Position numbers and translations under genes: made by a program. A DNA stretch of 64,000 bases, from NCBI RefSeq assembly GCF_000276665.1, contig NW_004955447.1:17612551-17676550 (forward strand). Direction: 5' to 3'. Every line of letters starts with the position of its first letter. Within the stretch, counting starts at the first letter, position 1. This stretch comes from Chinchilla lanigera (lineage: Eukaryota; Chordata; Mammalia; Rodentia; Chinchillidae). Positions 25,901 to 37,262 of the stretch are shown piece after piece. The notes below the pieces were generated by a model. It searched no databases, had not been told where the DNA came from, and worked only from the letters and a program-made list of their open reading frames with translations.

Positions 25901-26755
25901 ACAAATATACTTTAAGATACTAAGTAGATGCAGTACTCTCATTCTTAACTGTTGTTAATGAGCGAGCCTCTTGGTACTGTAAGCAGCGAGAGCCGGGACT
26001 GTGTCAGTCTTCACTGCTCTGCACCTCGCAGGGGCAAGGCCTTGGTGGTCAACAGTGTGACGCACATGCAGAGCAGTACGGAAGAAGAACTGCAGTTCTG
26101 AAGTCCGAATGCAGGCTGCCCCGCCGCCTGAGGTGCCAGGGGAGCGCGTGCACGTTTGAGTCGTGGTGCGTTCATCTGTAAAAAGCGATCCGGGTGTCCA
26201 GTGTGTCGGAGATCCCCGGACTCCTCACTGAGCGTGGGTCTTGCCATCCACTCTGTTTTTGACCAAGGAGAACTCACGTTAGAAAGTTCACTTGCCTGAG
26301 GTACTAGCGGAGCCAGCAGTAAAGTCTCGCACTGATTCCCCTATTTTTCCCATGTCCTTGCTGACAGTGTCCGGGTGGTCAGAGCCAGTATAAGATGCTA
26401 GAGAAATTTCAGGACTCTGCCAAAGAAATAAAGGAGGAAGGCAACGGGAAGAAGAATAAAGAATCTTCCAGGTTTAGTCACAGTCCTTGCAAAATTCGTC
26501 CAGAATATTTGAGGTCACTTGGGCACCCCCTTGTGTAAGCATAGCCCTGGGGGTATCTTTTCATCTCTCCTCCCACCATTCGAAGGGTGCTGGCCTGAGA
26601 GGGCCCTATGAGTGGCCTTCAGCATTGTCGGCTCCAGCCGCAGTTGTCCAGAGCGAGAGCAGCCTTAGGAGAATGGGTGTGGGGGGCCAGGCGAGGTGTG
26701 TGTGTGCCTGCTCCCTCAGCATGGCGCCCTCAGCGAATGCCTGCAGTTCATGACC
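22980..26755. other. Unique non-coding sequence
   Basis: No repeat or exon could be defended. It contains the longest non-repeat open frame of the window (minus strand, 24510-25112, 200 codons), which has no recognisable domain and is compatible with chance. A short L2-like piece sits near 25990-26050. A CTG run of five units lies at 24332-24347. Confidence 0.4.
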
Positions 26756-26758
26756 ATT

Positions 26759-26759
<1 letters not shown>

Positions 26760-26799
<40 letters not shown>
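26760..26799. repeat. (CA)n microsatellite
   Basis: About 20 uninterrupted CA dinucleotides. Confidence 0.97.
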
Positions 26800-27755
26800 T
26801 TTTGACTTCTCCAATTATTCCTCATCCTGCTATCTCCACCCTTTTTTCCCCGAGGGTAATTGCCAAGTACAAAGCAATCTATGAATAATTTTCATGTCAA
26901 AAGAAAAGTTCCTACCCTTGAGAGTTACAGTGAGTTCAGTTAATTATTTGTCCACATTTATCATCTCAGTCTGGAAACCTGAGGTGGAAATCCAGCAAAA
27001 TTGCTGACTTTCCCCGGAGTCTGTCAAGTGGTGTTTTGCTTTCACCAGACAGGCCATGTGTGCCAGCCTCTCGCCACTGTCTATTTTTTCAGTCTTCTTG
27101 AAGCATTCATTTTGAGGAGAGAAACTACACATGTAGAAAATTACACGGAGCCTGCAAACGCACTGGAGACCGCAACATAGTGCAGCTTTAGAGATGCATC
27201 CTAGGAGCTGCCGGAGGTATTTGGATGATTTATTTGCAGCACATAAATAAAATATCCAATTAAAGAAAATACTTTAACAAAAACATACACATACTTTTTA
27301 AGGCTGCCTGGGGAAATGCATCCACTCTATAGGAGTGTCCTCTTTTTAGGTTCATGCTTCATGTCATTCTAAAGGATTTGGGATAGCTTTGGGACAAATA
27401 CTGGCAGATAGAGCAATTTCAGCTCAACATTTTAATGGCAGAATGGCGCCCTGTCTGCACAGGTCTCTCGTCCTGCCGCAGCTCCAGCTCCACCCCAGGC
27501 TCCAGAGCAATTGTTCTTACAGTTAAAGGCGCTTCCCTCCCTCCCTCGGCAGTGGGCGGGAGTGATTTCAGACATCTTGAGCTTGTGGTGCTCTAGTAGC
27601 GGGAGTTCTGTCTCTGGGTACCACTTGCTGCCCGAGGCTGGGCGCATCCTCCAAACCTGTGTAACGTCCCTGACCCTCCAGGCTCAGGAAGCATCCAGTC
27701 TTTCCTCCGTAGTCTCGTGGTAGGTGTTGTCTTCTTGAACCCCAGTCCCTCCTCT
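26800..27755. other. Unique non-coding sequence
   Basis: Nothing recognised on either strand. Confidence 0.4.
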
Positions 27756-27759
27756 GAGG

Positions 27760-27960
27760 TGGAAAGACTTTGAAGTCAGCAGGTCCCAGGAATGAATATG
27801 CAGCCTGCTTTTTACTGTCCTTAAAACTTCTACAACTTGCTTAGCTTCAGTTTCTTTGTCTTCAAATAGAAGGAATAATCATAGTATCAGTCCCAGAGGC
27901 TTTGGTGAGGATGGAATGAGGCAGGGCCTACAGAGCACTCCAGACAGGGCCTGACTTAAA
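27760..27960 (+). repeat. MIR SINE
   Basis: A diverged MIR body: 'gactttgaagtcagcaggtc', 'acttgcttagcttcagtttc', 'ttcaaatagaaggaataatc', 'ttggtgaggatggaatgag'. The order matches MIR from the tRNA-related part to the 3' part. Confidence 0.7.
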
Positions 27961-28429
27961 GATTTAGTGCCAGGTCATCTTTCGTATTAAACTTCCCTGT
28001 CCCCAAGCGTACTAGACACCAACCAGCGAACTCCGGAGCCTCCCTGTGCCGCCTGTGAGCAAGCTTTCCTGCAGCCGGAGCTATTGAGCCCCAGTCTGGC
28101 CCCTAGGACACTCTCTGGCCCCTTTCTGGGACCCCGCCGCCCTTTGTATCCGCCTCGCTGATTCTGCACACGGTTCACCTGCAGCTGATCAGGTGGATCA
28201 GCTCAGGCTTGCCCGCTCTCTGCAACAAAGCCCGGGCTCTGAAGGAAGTGAGGATGGACTGATGCTACACCAGTGGGTACTTCCTTTCAAATCACTGTTT
28301 CTTTCTAACAGTCCCTGAGATGTTTCACACCTCATCGTCTTTATATTTGTTATTTATTCTCAAACACCTTTGGCTGTAAGGGTGAGTAAGATAGGCATAG
28401 TACCTACTCCTCAGTTTGTGATCTAGTCG

Positions 28430-28530
28430 CGGGATACTGCACAGGACGATAGCTTATCCAGTGATGGTGAGCCTGATAGAGCTCTCAGTGATTCAAACAG
28501 CCCAGCCTGGCACCACCGCTGGCCTAAACA
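28430..28530. repeat. Ancient repeat fragment, related to 34.46-34.56 kb
   Basis: 'cagtgatggtgagcctgata' followed by 'gagctctcagtgattcaaac' and 'ctggcaccaccgctggcct'. The same arrangement occurs at 34463-34550. The 'gtgatggtgaaccttttaga' start recalls an old hAT-type repeat, but I do not name the family. Confidence 0.5.
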
Positions 28531-28564
28531 TCTGTCATTGTCATTTGTTTCAAAATGCCCCGCC

Positions 28565-28700
28565 TTAACTGTATAATGTGCCAGGCCCTTGCCCTTGAGC
28601 AAGTTACTTAACCCACTTGTGCCTCCTCTTCTGCGTGTGAGAGCTTAGTTCTCGGCCTTGCCTGAACTTCTTAAGGCAGTACAGAACCTGTGCAAGCAAT
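28565..28700 (+). repeat. MIR fragment
   Basis: 'cccttgagcaagttacttaa' followed by 'cccacttgtgcctcctcttc' matches the MIR core. Confidence 0.65.
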
Positions 28701-29610
28701 CTGATAATTCCCTGACTAGGAAGAGAACAACAGTGAAAGGCTTGTACCTGGGTAACTAGTTGCTATTCAGTGTAACAGCAAAACGAGGCTAGTGAAACCA
28801 ACTGTGCGTGTGGGAACTGATCTCATTCAGGGCCTCACATGTTTCTGCAGCAGGTCTGGCTCTTTAGAAATGTGTTTGCGTCAACCTTAAACCGTGAGAG
28901 GACAGCTTTCTTGTTATGGGTGGCCAGTTCATCCTCCAGGAGCCACTGAATCGTTTAAGATGTCTTTTCTTTGTGACCCCTGCTTCAGCACTCCTTCTAA
29001 GAGGATAATAAATGAGCATGTTAAATTTGCCTGCTACAATTAACTACTGCCCATGCGCTGCCACAGGAGATGAATGTGTGGATAACCGATAGACCGCCTC
29101 GAGCCTATTCATACACCCAGCAGTAATGAGGAAAGCACAGGGGACGTGAGGGGTGAGGAGGAGGGAGGGGAGGTGGAAGAGACGCTAGAATGTGAGAAAT
29201 GGAAGAAGACTCAGAGGGAAGCGAGCGAGGCTGAAGTGTCGAGCAGAGAGGGTGGGAGAGGGCACCGGGAGGGCAGAGGTGCACACAGAGAGAAACGGTC
29301 ACCTGACAGAAGAGGCAGAACTTTGAGAAAACAGAACTCATTAAACGGACTGAGAAGAAAATTAGAGTTTTTAAAAAATGAAAACAAATTAGGATAAATA
29401 GGATTCAATACCAAAATTAAAAACATGTAAGTTTGCATCTAAAAAGGAGCAAAGAGTTTGTCGGATAAAAATTACGGAGGCCCTCGAAGGTACTTTTATA
29501 GGCATTGCATGGCATTTTCACCATTTTTTGCATTGTATTTGAAACAAATACATTTTACTACAGAAACTTGTAAGTTGAAGTCCTAGCACGTCTCAGTGCT
29601 GAAATGCCGT

Positions 29611-29815
29611 CCAGTGGCACCTCAGTTCACAAGGGCTTTTGTTTGTGAACAATCTGGTTTGCAAACAGAAGGGTTTGGCAAAATTTTGTTTTTCTTTGTA
29701 AATTCTGCACTAGGTCACCAACGCGATGGCTTCCATCTTTCCTGCATGAACACAAACATGGCCATCTTTTCCAGAATCATGGAATAAATTAAGTTCATGA
29801 ACCGAGGCACCACCG
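29611..29815. mobile_element. Possible small non-autonomous DNA transposon with inverted ends
   Basis: The left end 'cagtggcacctcagttca' and the reverse complement of the right end, 'cggtggtgcctcggttca', agree at most positions. The two ends lie about 205 bp apart and point inward. The interior is AT-rich and non-coding. The family is not named, and a TA or 8-bp target duplication could not be identified. Confidence 0.5.
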
Positions 29816-30129
29816 TACTATGACATATCATGTTGTATTATATCTATATACTGGAAATTACAGTATCGATAAAGACAAAACTGAAGTTACACTGTTAATA
29901 AGACTCCTTACATCACCTCTCCTCAGTGTGCTTTATCAATAGTCACATGCTGGTCTTATAGTATCCTCCTGAGATCAATAGATGAGTATTGATTTCACCA
30001 AAAATACATGAAATGGTTAACCAAATAACCCGTGTGTCATTTATATAACTAGGAATGTCACCCACCTTAACTGTTCCATCCAAAAATGACGGCCCACTCT
30101 GTTCTTTTAGGCTTACACGCAATCAGCTC

Positions 30130-30245
30130 AGAGACTCTGCTTCCTGATTTGTTAATTCTGTCAGCTGGAGCAACTGACTTGCCCTCTGCGGTTCCATTCT
30201 CAGTAAAGTGGGGATACTGCTACTTTTCCTCCAGGATTATCATAA
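30130..30245 (+). repeat. MIR fragment interrupted by L1 insertion
   Basis: 'aactgacttgccctctgcgg', 'cattctcagtaaagtgggga' and 'ctccaggatta' follow the MIR core. The sequence then passes into L1 material near 30250, so the L1 appears to have inserted within or at the edge of this MIR. Confidence 0.6.
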
Positions 30246-30251
30246 CCATTA

Positions 30252-30545
30252 CAGATAAAATAGATAAAATTAAAAAAACACTGGAAATGATGCAGAGCTT
30301 CACCATACAAGATGGTGAGAGTTCAACAGTGGTTCTCACATTGCATCTTGTTGTTTTCAGATCCGTCATTCTGATTACCAAATTCAAGCATTCAAAATTG
30401 GTCAAGAAAAAAGAAAAGTTTAAGCATTGACTGTTCCCTTCAATAAACCACAGACATCAGCAATATACCCAACCCAGCTATCCTTGTATATACACATAAA
30501 TTTTGTTTTTCACTTAAAAATTTTATTACTTGTTGCTGTCTTTGA
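30252..30545 (-). mobile_element. LINE-1 3' UTR, inverted half of a split insertion
   Basis: On the minus strand this matches the upstream unit of the duplicated L1 3' UTR seen at 19337-19500: 'cttcaccatacaagatggt', 'cattcaaaattggtcaag' and 'aaaccacagacatcagcaat' here correspond to 'tttcactagacaagatggt', 'catgcaaaattggtcaaa' and 'aaaccaccagacatcagcag' there. It directly abuts the oppositely oriented half at 30546-30772. Confidence 0.75.
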
Positions 30546-30772
30546 TTGTTTGATCAATCAAAGACATTCTTATGTCTGGTGGACTGAGCAACTTGGTTGA
30601 AGATAACAGTATGTAATGTAGCAACCATTGTTAATGCCTATCATTTTGTTTTGAAGTCTTGTATCATTTTTGTTGTTTTTGTGTTCTGATTTTGTCTTCA
30701 TTGCTGTTTTGTTAGTTTTTTTAATTTTTAAAATAAAATTTTAAAAATAAAAAGGATTAAAATACAATATAT
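30546..30772 (+). mobile_element. LINE-1 3' UTR, forward half with A-rich tail
   Basis: This is the reverse complement of the downstream unit at 19100-19310 ('ctgagcaacttggttgaaga', 'cctatcattttgttttgaag', 'gctgttttgttagttttttt'). It ends in an AT-rich, A-rich tail. With 30252-30545 it forms a head-to-head 5'-inverted L1, as expected from twin priming. Confidence 0.75.
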
Positions 30773-30830
30773 ATATTGTATGTCTATATTATATATATTT
30801 TGTATATATACATACATATATAAAATAAAG
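30762..30830. repeat. AT-rich simple sequence with perfect palindrome
   Basis: A (TA)-rich stretch begins with the 20-base palindrome 'atacaatatatatattgtat' (30762-30781) and continues as TATATA/CATACATA text. Confidence 0.85.
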
Positions 30831-31546
30831 GTGCTTCTTAAATTACAGTGAGGTTATATCCTGATAAACCTCATAAATTGAAAATATCATTAGGTTGGAA
30901 AATGTAAAATTAAATCAAGGAAAATAATCAAATGAGAAAGCATTCTGGAGTGGATTTGTGTAATAAAGTGGAAATGTATTCTTTGTTGCCTCTGAGTCAG
31001 TATACCTGAATGTGAGTACACAAATGAGGAACGTTCAGCCACAGACTTCATGAAATTCTGTTAAAAATGGAGCTCTGGTGACCCTCAGAGGTTCTCTTGC
31101 AGTATATACCTGGAGGTTAAATTACAAATTAGAGGGAAGCTGGACTATAAAAAAAAACAAAAACTGTCACTGAGCTTCAGTATTCAAAAAAGCCTGAGAA
31201 GAGCAGCAGTCTTTCTTCCCTGACTCGATCATACGAACTCGGCGTGTCACTGGCTGTCCTCCATCCTTCGCTGTATATAAGATGGAAGTCACACACGGAC
31301 TAGCTCAGTCATAGCTGCGACTAACACAAAGGCTTAGGCAGGAGCTTGTCACCCACAGAGCAGATCTCTGGTGACCATTATCATTGCCCTTCCTCTTGTT
31401 CAAGGCCTTCTAAAGAGGAGGCTCCCCGTATGGTCACCGAGGCACCACCCACCCGCTGAGATTTCTTTAGCTTGTTGAGTACAGAAGAGGCAAAGTGTAT
31501 CTCTTCAGTATTAACAGCCTTGAGCTTCGAATGGCAGCAGCTATCA
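30831..31546. other. Unique non-coding sequence
   Basis: Nothing recognised. Confidence 0.4.
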
Positions 31547-31558
31547 GCTCATAGTGTT

Positions 31559-31670
31559 CTGTTGGGGTTTTTTGTTTGTTTGTTTGTTTTCTAGTACCGG
31601 GAATCGAACCCAGGACCTCAAGCTTGCCAGGCAGGCGCTGTGTCACTGAGCTACATCCCCAGCCCCTTGA
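31559..31670 (-). mobile_element. ID-type SINE, minus strand, with target duplication
   Basis: The minus-strand body starts at 'ggggctggggatgtagctca' and passes through a B-box-like 'gggttcgattcccgg'. The A-rich tail appears on the plus strand as (TTTG)n and T runs at 31565-31590. Flanks 'gctcatagtgtt' (31547-31558) and 'gcgcatagtgtt' (31671-31682) form a 12-bp duplication with one mismatch. Confidence 0.95.
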
Positions 31671-31682
31671 GCGCATAGTGTT

Positions 31683-32890
31683 AGCATTCCCGCCTTGCCC
31701 CTTGGAGCCAGCAGCGGTGGTGGCCCCCAGCACTTCTCTGTTGTTTTCCGCCATTCTCTGGTGGCTAGCCGCCTTACTCCACAGTCCCAGTTGCTAGCTA
31801 CGTGCACTGCCGGTGGCCTTGGACATTACTGGCTCTCAGTGCACCACCTCAGTATGCTCTGCTCGAGATAGAAATACTGACTGGGTAATAAAATACGGCA
31901 TCTGAACGAGGCTTTATTAATACGTAGGCTGCAGCGTGAGGGGGCCAGTGCACAGTCTGACTCACCACGGGTGAGGAGAGTCGCTTATGCAGAAGGCGAG
32001 ATTGGACTCATGCTGTGCAGTGGCAGACTGGGCCTAGTCGGCTCCTGGCACACCTGAGGGAGGAATATTTGAGCAAGTCCACAACTTTGTGTCCATGCTT
32101 AGGAAATACGAGCAGTCTCGATCTGGTAATTTCTATGTCTGACCCATCTGAGAGTCAAGGACTTTTGCGTCGGCCAGCTCTGGCCTGCTATAGCTGAAGA
32201 GCAGGTGTGGCTGCGTCTCTCTTCCGCGCATAAGGGCTCTCCGCTTAATTCTGCATGAAGTCAGCTCAGAACACTGCAGCGGTTGTGTTCCGAAAGGCAG
32301 GAGGGAAGGGCTGGGGCCTTCTTGCTGCCTCAGATAGTAATGAACGGGCACTGTGCTCTCTGGCCTTGGCGGCATTATCCTGTCTGGTCTTGGCAGATGT
32401 TTTGACCTGGCCCCTCTGTTTGTACCTGGGGAGGATCTTCTGAGGCACCACGTAGCTTGTGATCCCTCCCCTGCAGTTCCCTTTGTGGAGAAATGCCATT
32501 CCAGCTATTCCTGTCGGTCACTTGGATGGGGAGACATTGCTCTGGTTTTTTTGTTGTTTTACCGTTGTGGATGATGGGTGGTTGTGTATGCTGTTGCCTT
32601 CTCATGGAAGCAATATAAAAAAGCACAAAAGATGATTCAAGTAAAGAAAGAGGCAGAAAGTAAATCTCAGCTGAAGTGCTATGGCTTGGAGTTAGTTTGG
32701 TGCAGAATTTATCAGTTATTCTGATTGGCAAGAGTCTGGTAATAATGGCAGGTTACCAACCCTTAATTTTCTCCCTTGCTGCATGAGATGGCTCACCTTC
32801 CTGTGAACTGTGTTTATAGAGCAGCTGCATAGGAACCTGTCCTCTGGAAATTCAAGAAAAGGGGAGGAAAAGGAAAGCAGGAGCTAGAAA
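31683..32890. other. Unique non-coding sequence
   Basis: No repeat or exon recognised. Overlapping open frames of 60-120 codons occur on both strands near 32.13-32.73 kb without known domains. Confidence 0.4.
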
Positions 32891-32896
32891 AGCATT

Positions 32897-33250
32897 TGTC
32901 TTGGTTACGTTTCTCTCGTTGCTGGGACAAAATACCTGACACCCAAAATTAGGGAAGGAAAAGTTTATTTCGCTTACAGTTTGTGGAGGTTTTAGTCCAT
33001 ACTTGGCAGGTTACAAGGCAGAGTGGCACATGGCAGAGAGCTACAGCTCATGGCAGCGGAACACAGCAAAGCAACAAGCACACACACAAGGGAGGAAGTG
33101 GCCAGAAGCAGCCTCCTGCTCTCCCTTACATATGCAAACTATCCACCACAGGGCGGGTGCAGCTCTCACACCCATAATCAGTCAAACTCTAAAAGCCTGC
33201 CCCATGGCTGCATGAGGCTTTGGGGGGACACCCAGACACAAACCATAACA
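32897..33250 (-). mobile_element. Solo LTR, ERVL-MaLR type
   Basis: The 354-bp element is bounded by TG...CA ends and flanked by a 5-bp duplication GCATT (32892-32896 and 33251-33255). On the minus strand it starts 'tgttatggtttgtgtctggg'. The other end reads, on the plus strand, 'tgtcttggttacgtttctct' then 'gttgctgggacaaaatacct'. This is the usual layout of MaLR LTRs (tgttatggtttg ... aggtatt ... aaccaaga). No internal retroviral sequence adjoins it, so it is a solo LTR left by recombination. The exact subfamily is not assigned. Confidence 0.85.
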
Positions 33251-33255
33251 GCATT

Positions 33256-35925
33256 GTCATGAAAAGTTTGTGCGAAGGAATGGCCAATGAAAAACAAAAG
33301 TTTGCTCCACTATATTTAAATTTTAAAAAAATGACCCCAATGAAAAGGGAAAGGGGAGTGACACAGAGGTCACTCATGTTAAAGTCCTTTCCAGCTGTGG
33401 TTAGCTTGCAGCTAAAACTTATAGGACATTACACATCAAACTGTAAATTTTTATAAAGTATTAGATTGAACCATACAAAATTCCCATTTTATAGATAAAA
33501 ATGTTCAGGTGTTAACAACTTAACGTAGTTTCAACTTTGTTTTTACTTCTCATTACAAATACTGAATTTTTCCTTGTAGCCAAGCAATTTTAAATTTTAA
33601 ATTAGGTGTTTCTATAATTCCATGACTAGATTATAAATTTTGTGAGATAAGGACTCACTGAAGTATCCAACGCATAATAGTGGCTGTGAGAATATTTATT
33701 CACTCATAACACACATGCAGAGTCATGCTTGAACCCAAGACTTGGTATTAGCCATAAAAGGTGCAGAATTACATTATCATCCCACCTTCCCTTGATACCC
33801 AAAGAAGGTACAAGAAGTTTCAATCCTTATATGTGATCAGCCACTTTAAAAAACACGTCATACAATTTTCCTTTCTAAATTGCCCAAAGAAGGGAGAGAA
33901 GGGGAAGATCATGCAGCATCTCCTCCAGGGTTCAGAGAAGGTCAGCCTGGGAAGGGGGAAGAGATTGAGTTCACCCTTCATCCCTAAATGCCTACCAAAT
34001 CTGAGGGAAGAAGCCACCACAAGATCAGCTAGGTTGTGCTTCTCTCTCTGGTGTCTGAAGGGACACGAGCAAAAGCAGAATATGTACGGGAACTGCATGC
34101 TGTGTCTGTCCCCTCAGTGTCTTAGGAAATATTATTTACTGACGATTCCTTCAGCACTTTAAAAAAAATCTCTACACGCAGCTTGTACCTCTCTTTCGTG
34201 TTTTTCCCTCTCTGGTTGGAAATTCCCAAGTGTGTTTAGAGCTTTGTTCTAGAATGGCTAAACATAGCTGGAATTACAAACTGCCATCTGTTGTATATTT
34301 GGAGAAACTTTTTAAAACCTAACTTGGCCCTCACCTGCTGTTTTTGACCTAGAATCATAGACAGATACCTAAGTCTTCTAAAATCATAAACATTTGGTGT
34401 TTATGTTCCTAACTTAATTTTTAATGTGAAAAATAACATGTGGTATTTTTCAGTCTTGTCACCGTGATGGTGAACCTTTTAGAGCTTTCAATGATAACAA
34501 ACAACCCACCGCACCATGCGTGCCATAGAGTTGGCACCACCGTTCTAAAGGAGGTTTTCTAGATAGCTTTGGGGGTGTGATTTCTTAATAGAATAAAACT
34601 GCCATGGTTTTGTAATATGCTGTGAGATGGCACTATACACCTCTCCGAAGCACCCTCAAATTTATCAACACCTAAATCCCCAAAGTACTAAAGATGATAT
34701 TAGTATTTCATTGTAAATGCATTTGGGATCCATAGTAACTTGAAAGACTTCTATTTTAGTGTTTGGGATGAAACATAAAGCTAATTAATAAAATATGGAG
34801 CTAAGCACCATGCCAAATGAAATAAATATTTCTTGGAAATAACAAAAATTATTTTTGCTACAGCAGGAAGGCCCCTAAAACTGTACTCTGAAGAATGCTG
34901 AATATGTTCATATGTTTTCACTAAACATGCGGAATATTCTTTCCAGCTCTCAAGAACTGGATAGTAGCACAGCAAAGATTACCCTCTGCCAAGGAGCAGT
35001 CACACAGCCGAACATTATTAAATCAGTATTTTATGATCAATACCCTTAAAACCTCAAGAGAAAATGTAAAACTTAAATTGTCTGAGACTTAGCTGTATGG
35101 TTCCTAATTAAATGGCTGGGTCATGTTTTTAAATACCCATGTCGTGCTCAAAATTCCCCATAGCTTTCTTTTTTTTTGGAAGTTATAAAATGTATGCCTG
35201 GCGACAGAACTCAACTTAATAGGTTTCAGGAGGGTTTGATAGTTCATTCACACTTTGGCTTATAAAAAGTGGACGCAGTAAGCAAAACCGTTCTTCTCAT
35301 CTCCTACGTTACTGAGAAGAGTACGAAATCCAGCTGCGATTCATTAAAGCTGCTTTGGAAAGCTGAAGACAGCCCGCAAGGAAGAGAGGACTCGAAATGA
35401 AATACTTGGACCTGAGGTTAAGCACTGCACAGCGCTCAGCGTGCCCTTCCCAGATGTCAGAAAGATGGGTGATTTTAGGCCTCTGCGGACCTAACGTGCT
35501 GTCACTGATCACTGAACAGCAAGACGACTGTGTAGGGTTGTTCACAAATCCCAGCTTACAAACCATTTCCCATCCACTCTGTCATAAAAAAGTCACTCTC
35601 AGGACTCATGCCCCCGAAGGACTCTAGTTTCAGAGCAGTGTAAGCTTCTGTAAGCTCTTGTGCAAGTACCTTTTCACGAGGGAGCATTTGATTCCGGCGT
35701 CAATCACCTTTTCACATCTTGTTTCCCTGATAAAAATTAAAAGGGGGTTGGACGCTCAGAGCAGCGTCTAGCAGAGTGGCCCGCACAGCGGCGGCCCTGC
35801 AGCACAGTACCGAGGTCAGTATTTTACAGAGCAGGAGGAAAGGCCACTTTCTAAGGGAAGCCAGCACTCAAATTCTTCAGCTTGCCAGTGACTTTAATAT
35901 TATATATGTCCCTTCTTTTATTTCA
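33256..35925. other. Unique, AT-rich sequence with faint ancient repeats
   Basis: A decayed L2-like 3' end may lie at 33640-33710. The repeat fragment related to 28.43 kb lies at 34463-34550. The rest, including a 133-codon plus-strand open frame at 33761-34162, is not recognised. Confidence 0.4.
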
Positions 35926-35929
35926 GTGT

Positions 35930-36985
35930 GAAAAGACCACCATATGAGTTTGCCACCGTACACTATAGGCAGGCATATAAATCAGTGCAGCCACTAAGGA
36001 CAACAGTACGGGGGTTCCTTATGAAACTGCAAGAACAGATATGTCATGGATCTATCTGTCCCACTTCTGGGTATATGTCCAGAGGAAATGAAATAAGCAT
36101 ATAAAGATACCTGCACGCCCATGTTTATTGTGGCACCATTCACAATAGCTAAAATATAGAATCAATCTAAATGCCCATAAGTGGATGTATAGGTAAAGGA
36201 AATGCAGTGTGTAAGCGTAATATAGTGGTATATTATTCAGGAATAAAAAGGAATGGTAGCCAATCAGTGCAGCAAAATGGATGGAGCTGGAGGACACTAT
36301 GTTAAGTGAAGTAAGTCAGAGACAGAAAGACAAAAGCACACGTTCTGTCTCCTGTACCAGTGTTTAAGAGTGGTTACTGGAAAGTAGGCAGTGTGGGAGG
36401 AGGGTGGCAGGCTGGGTAGCAGGCACCCAGGCACAGTTAGACAGAAAGTGTGAAGTTTAGTATTCTACAGAACGGTGCAGGATGGCAGCTCACAATAAAC
36501 TACTCTAATGAATAACTAGAAGGGAGGGGCTCAAAAGGTCCAAATATAAAGTAACAATAAAGAGATGGAAACACTGATTACTCCAATTTCATTAGTACTC
36601 GTTATATGAATGTATTGAAATATCATACTCTCATTCATGAATATAAACAGCTGTTATGTGTTGATCCATTTATGCTTAAGATTGCAATTTTTAAAAATTT
36701 TTGCAAGAAACATATATATTACCTTGAAAAATTCAAAGAAAAAGAATTTGAAGGGAAAAAAATTTTACTATGTCCCATTATTATGAATTTTCCAAAAATG
36801 AAACACCAGGCATTGAAGGGTTAATACCAATTGTTTTAATGCTTAAGGAGATGGAAATGTTAACTACCCTGATTTGCTCATTACCCAATGGATACATGTA
36901 TTAAATTATCACACTCTATCTCACTCATATATTTATTAATTGAAATAATAATTTTAAAAAGAAAATAACCGACCTTTCTAGAATT
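35930..36985 (+). mobile_element. Old L1 (L1M-type) ORF2 end and 3' UTR
   Basis: Plus-strand sequence follows the L1M ORF2 end and 3' UTR: 'cccacttctgggtatatgtc', 'gcccatgtttattgtggcac', 'cattcacaatagctaaaata', 'gtggtatattattcaggaat', 'gaggacactatgttaagtga' and 'aagtcagagacagaaagaca'. Two copies of the terminal motif occur: 'gagatggaaacactgattac' near 36561 and 'gagatggaaatgttaactac' near 36848. The 3' UTR may therefore be partly duplicated, or two L1 tails may be adjacent. Stops interrupt every frame. Confidence 0.8.
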
Positions 36986-37262
36986 GAACAAGTAAACCCA
37001 AATATAATAGATGGTACTTCTTTTAAAATGCCAGAAGAATGTGATATTTTGAATAATGTATCTTTCCTCTGAGAATTCATTTATTAAAATGGTAATTTTC
37101 AACATGTCTTAGGGAATATTCAATAGTAAGGAAGAGAAACTCTTTTAAAGCAGCTAAGGTTAAAGTAAGTATACTGCAAAGATACAAGGATTCTCCTGGA
37201 ATCTGGTTGCTAAAGTATAGCATGTCTTCACAGATTAGAGTTTCAATAAGTCTGTATATACC

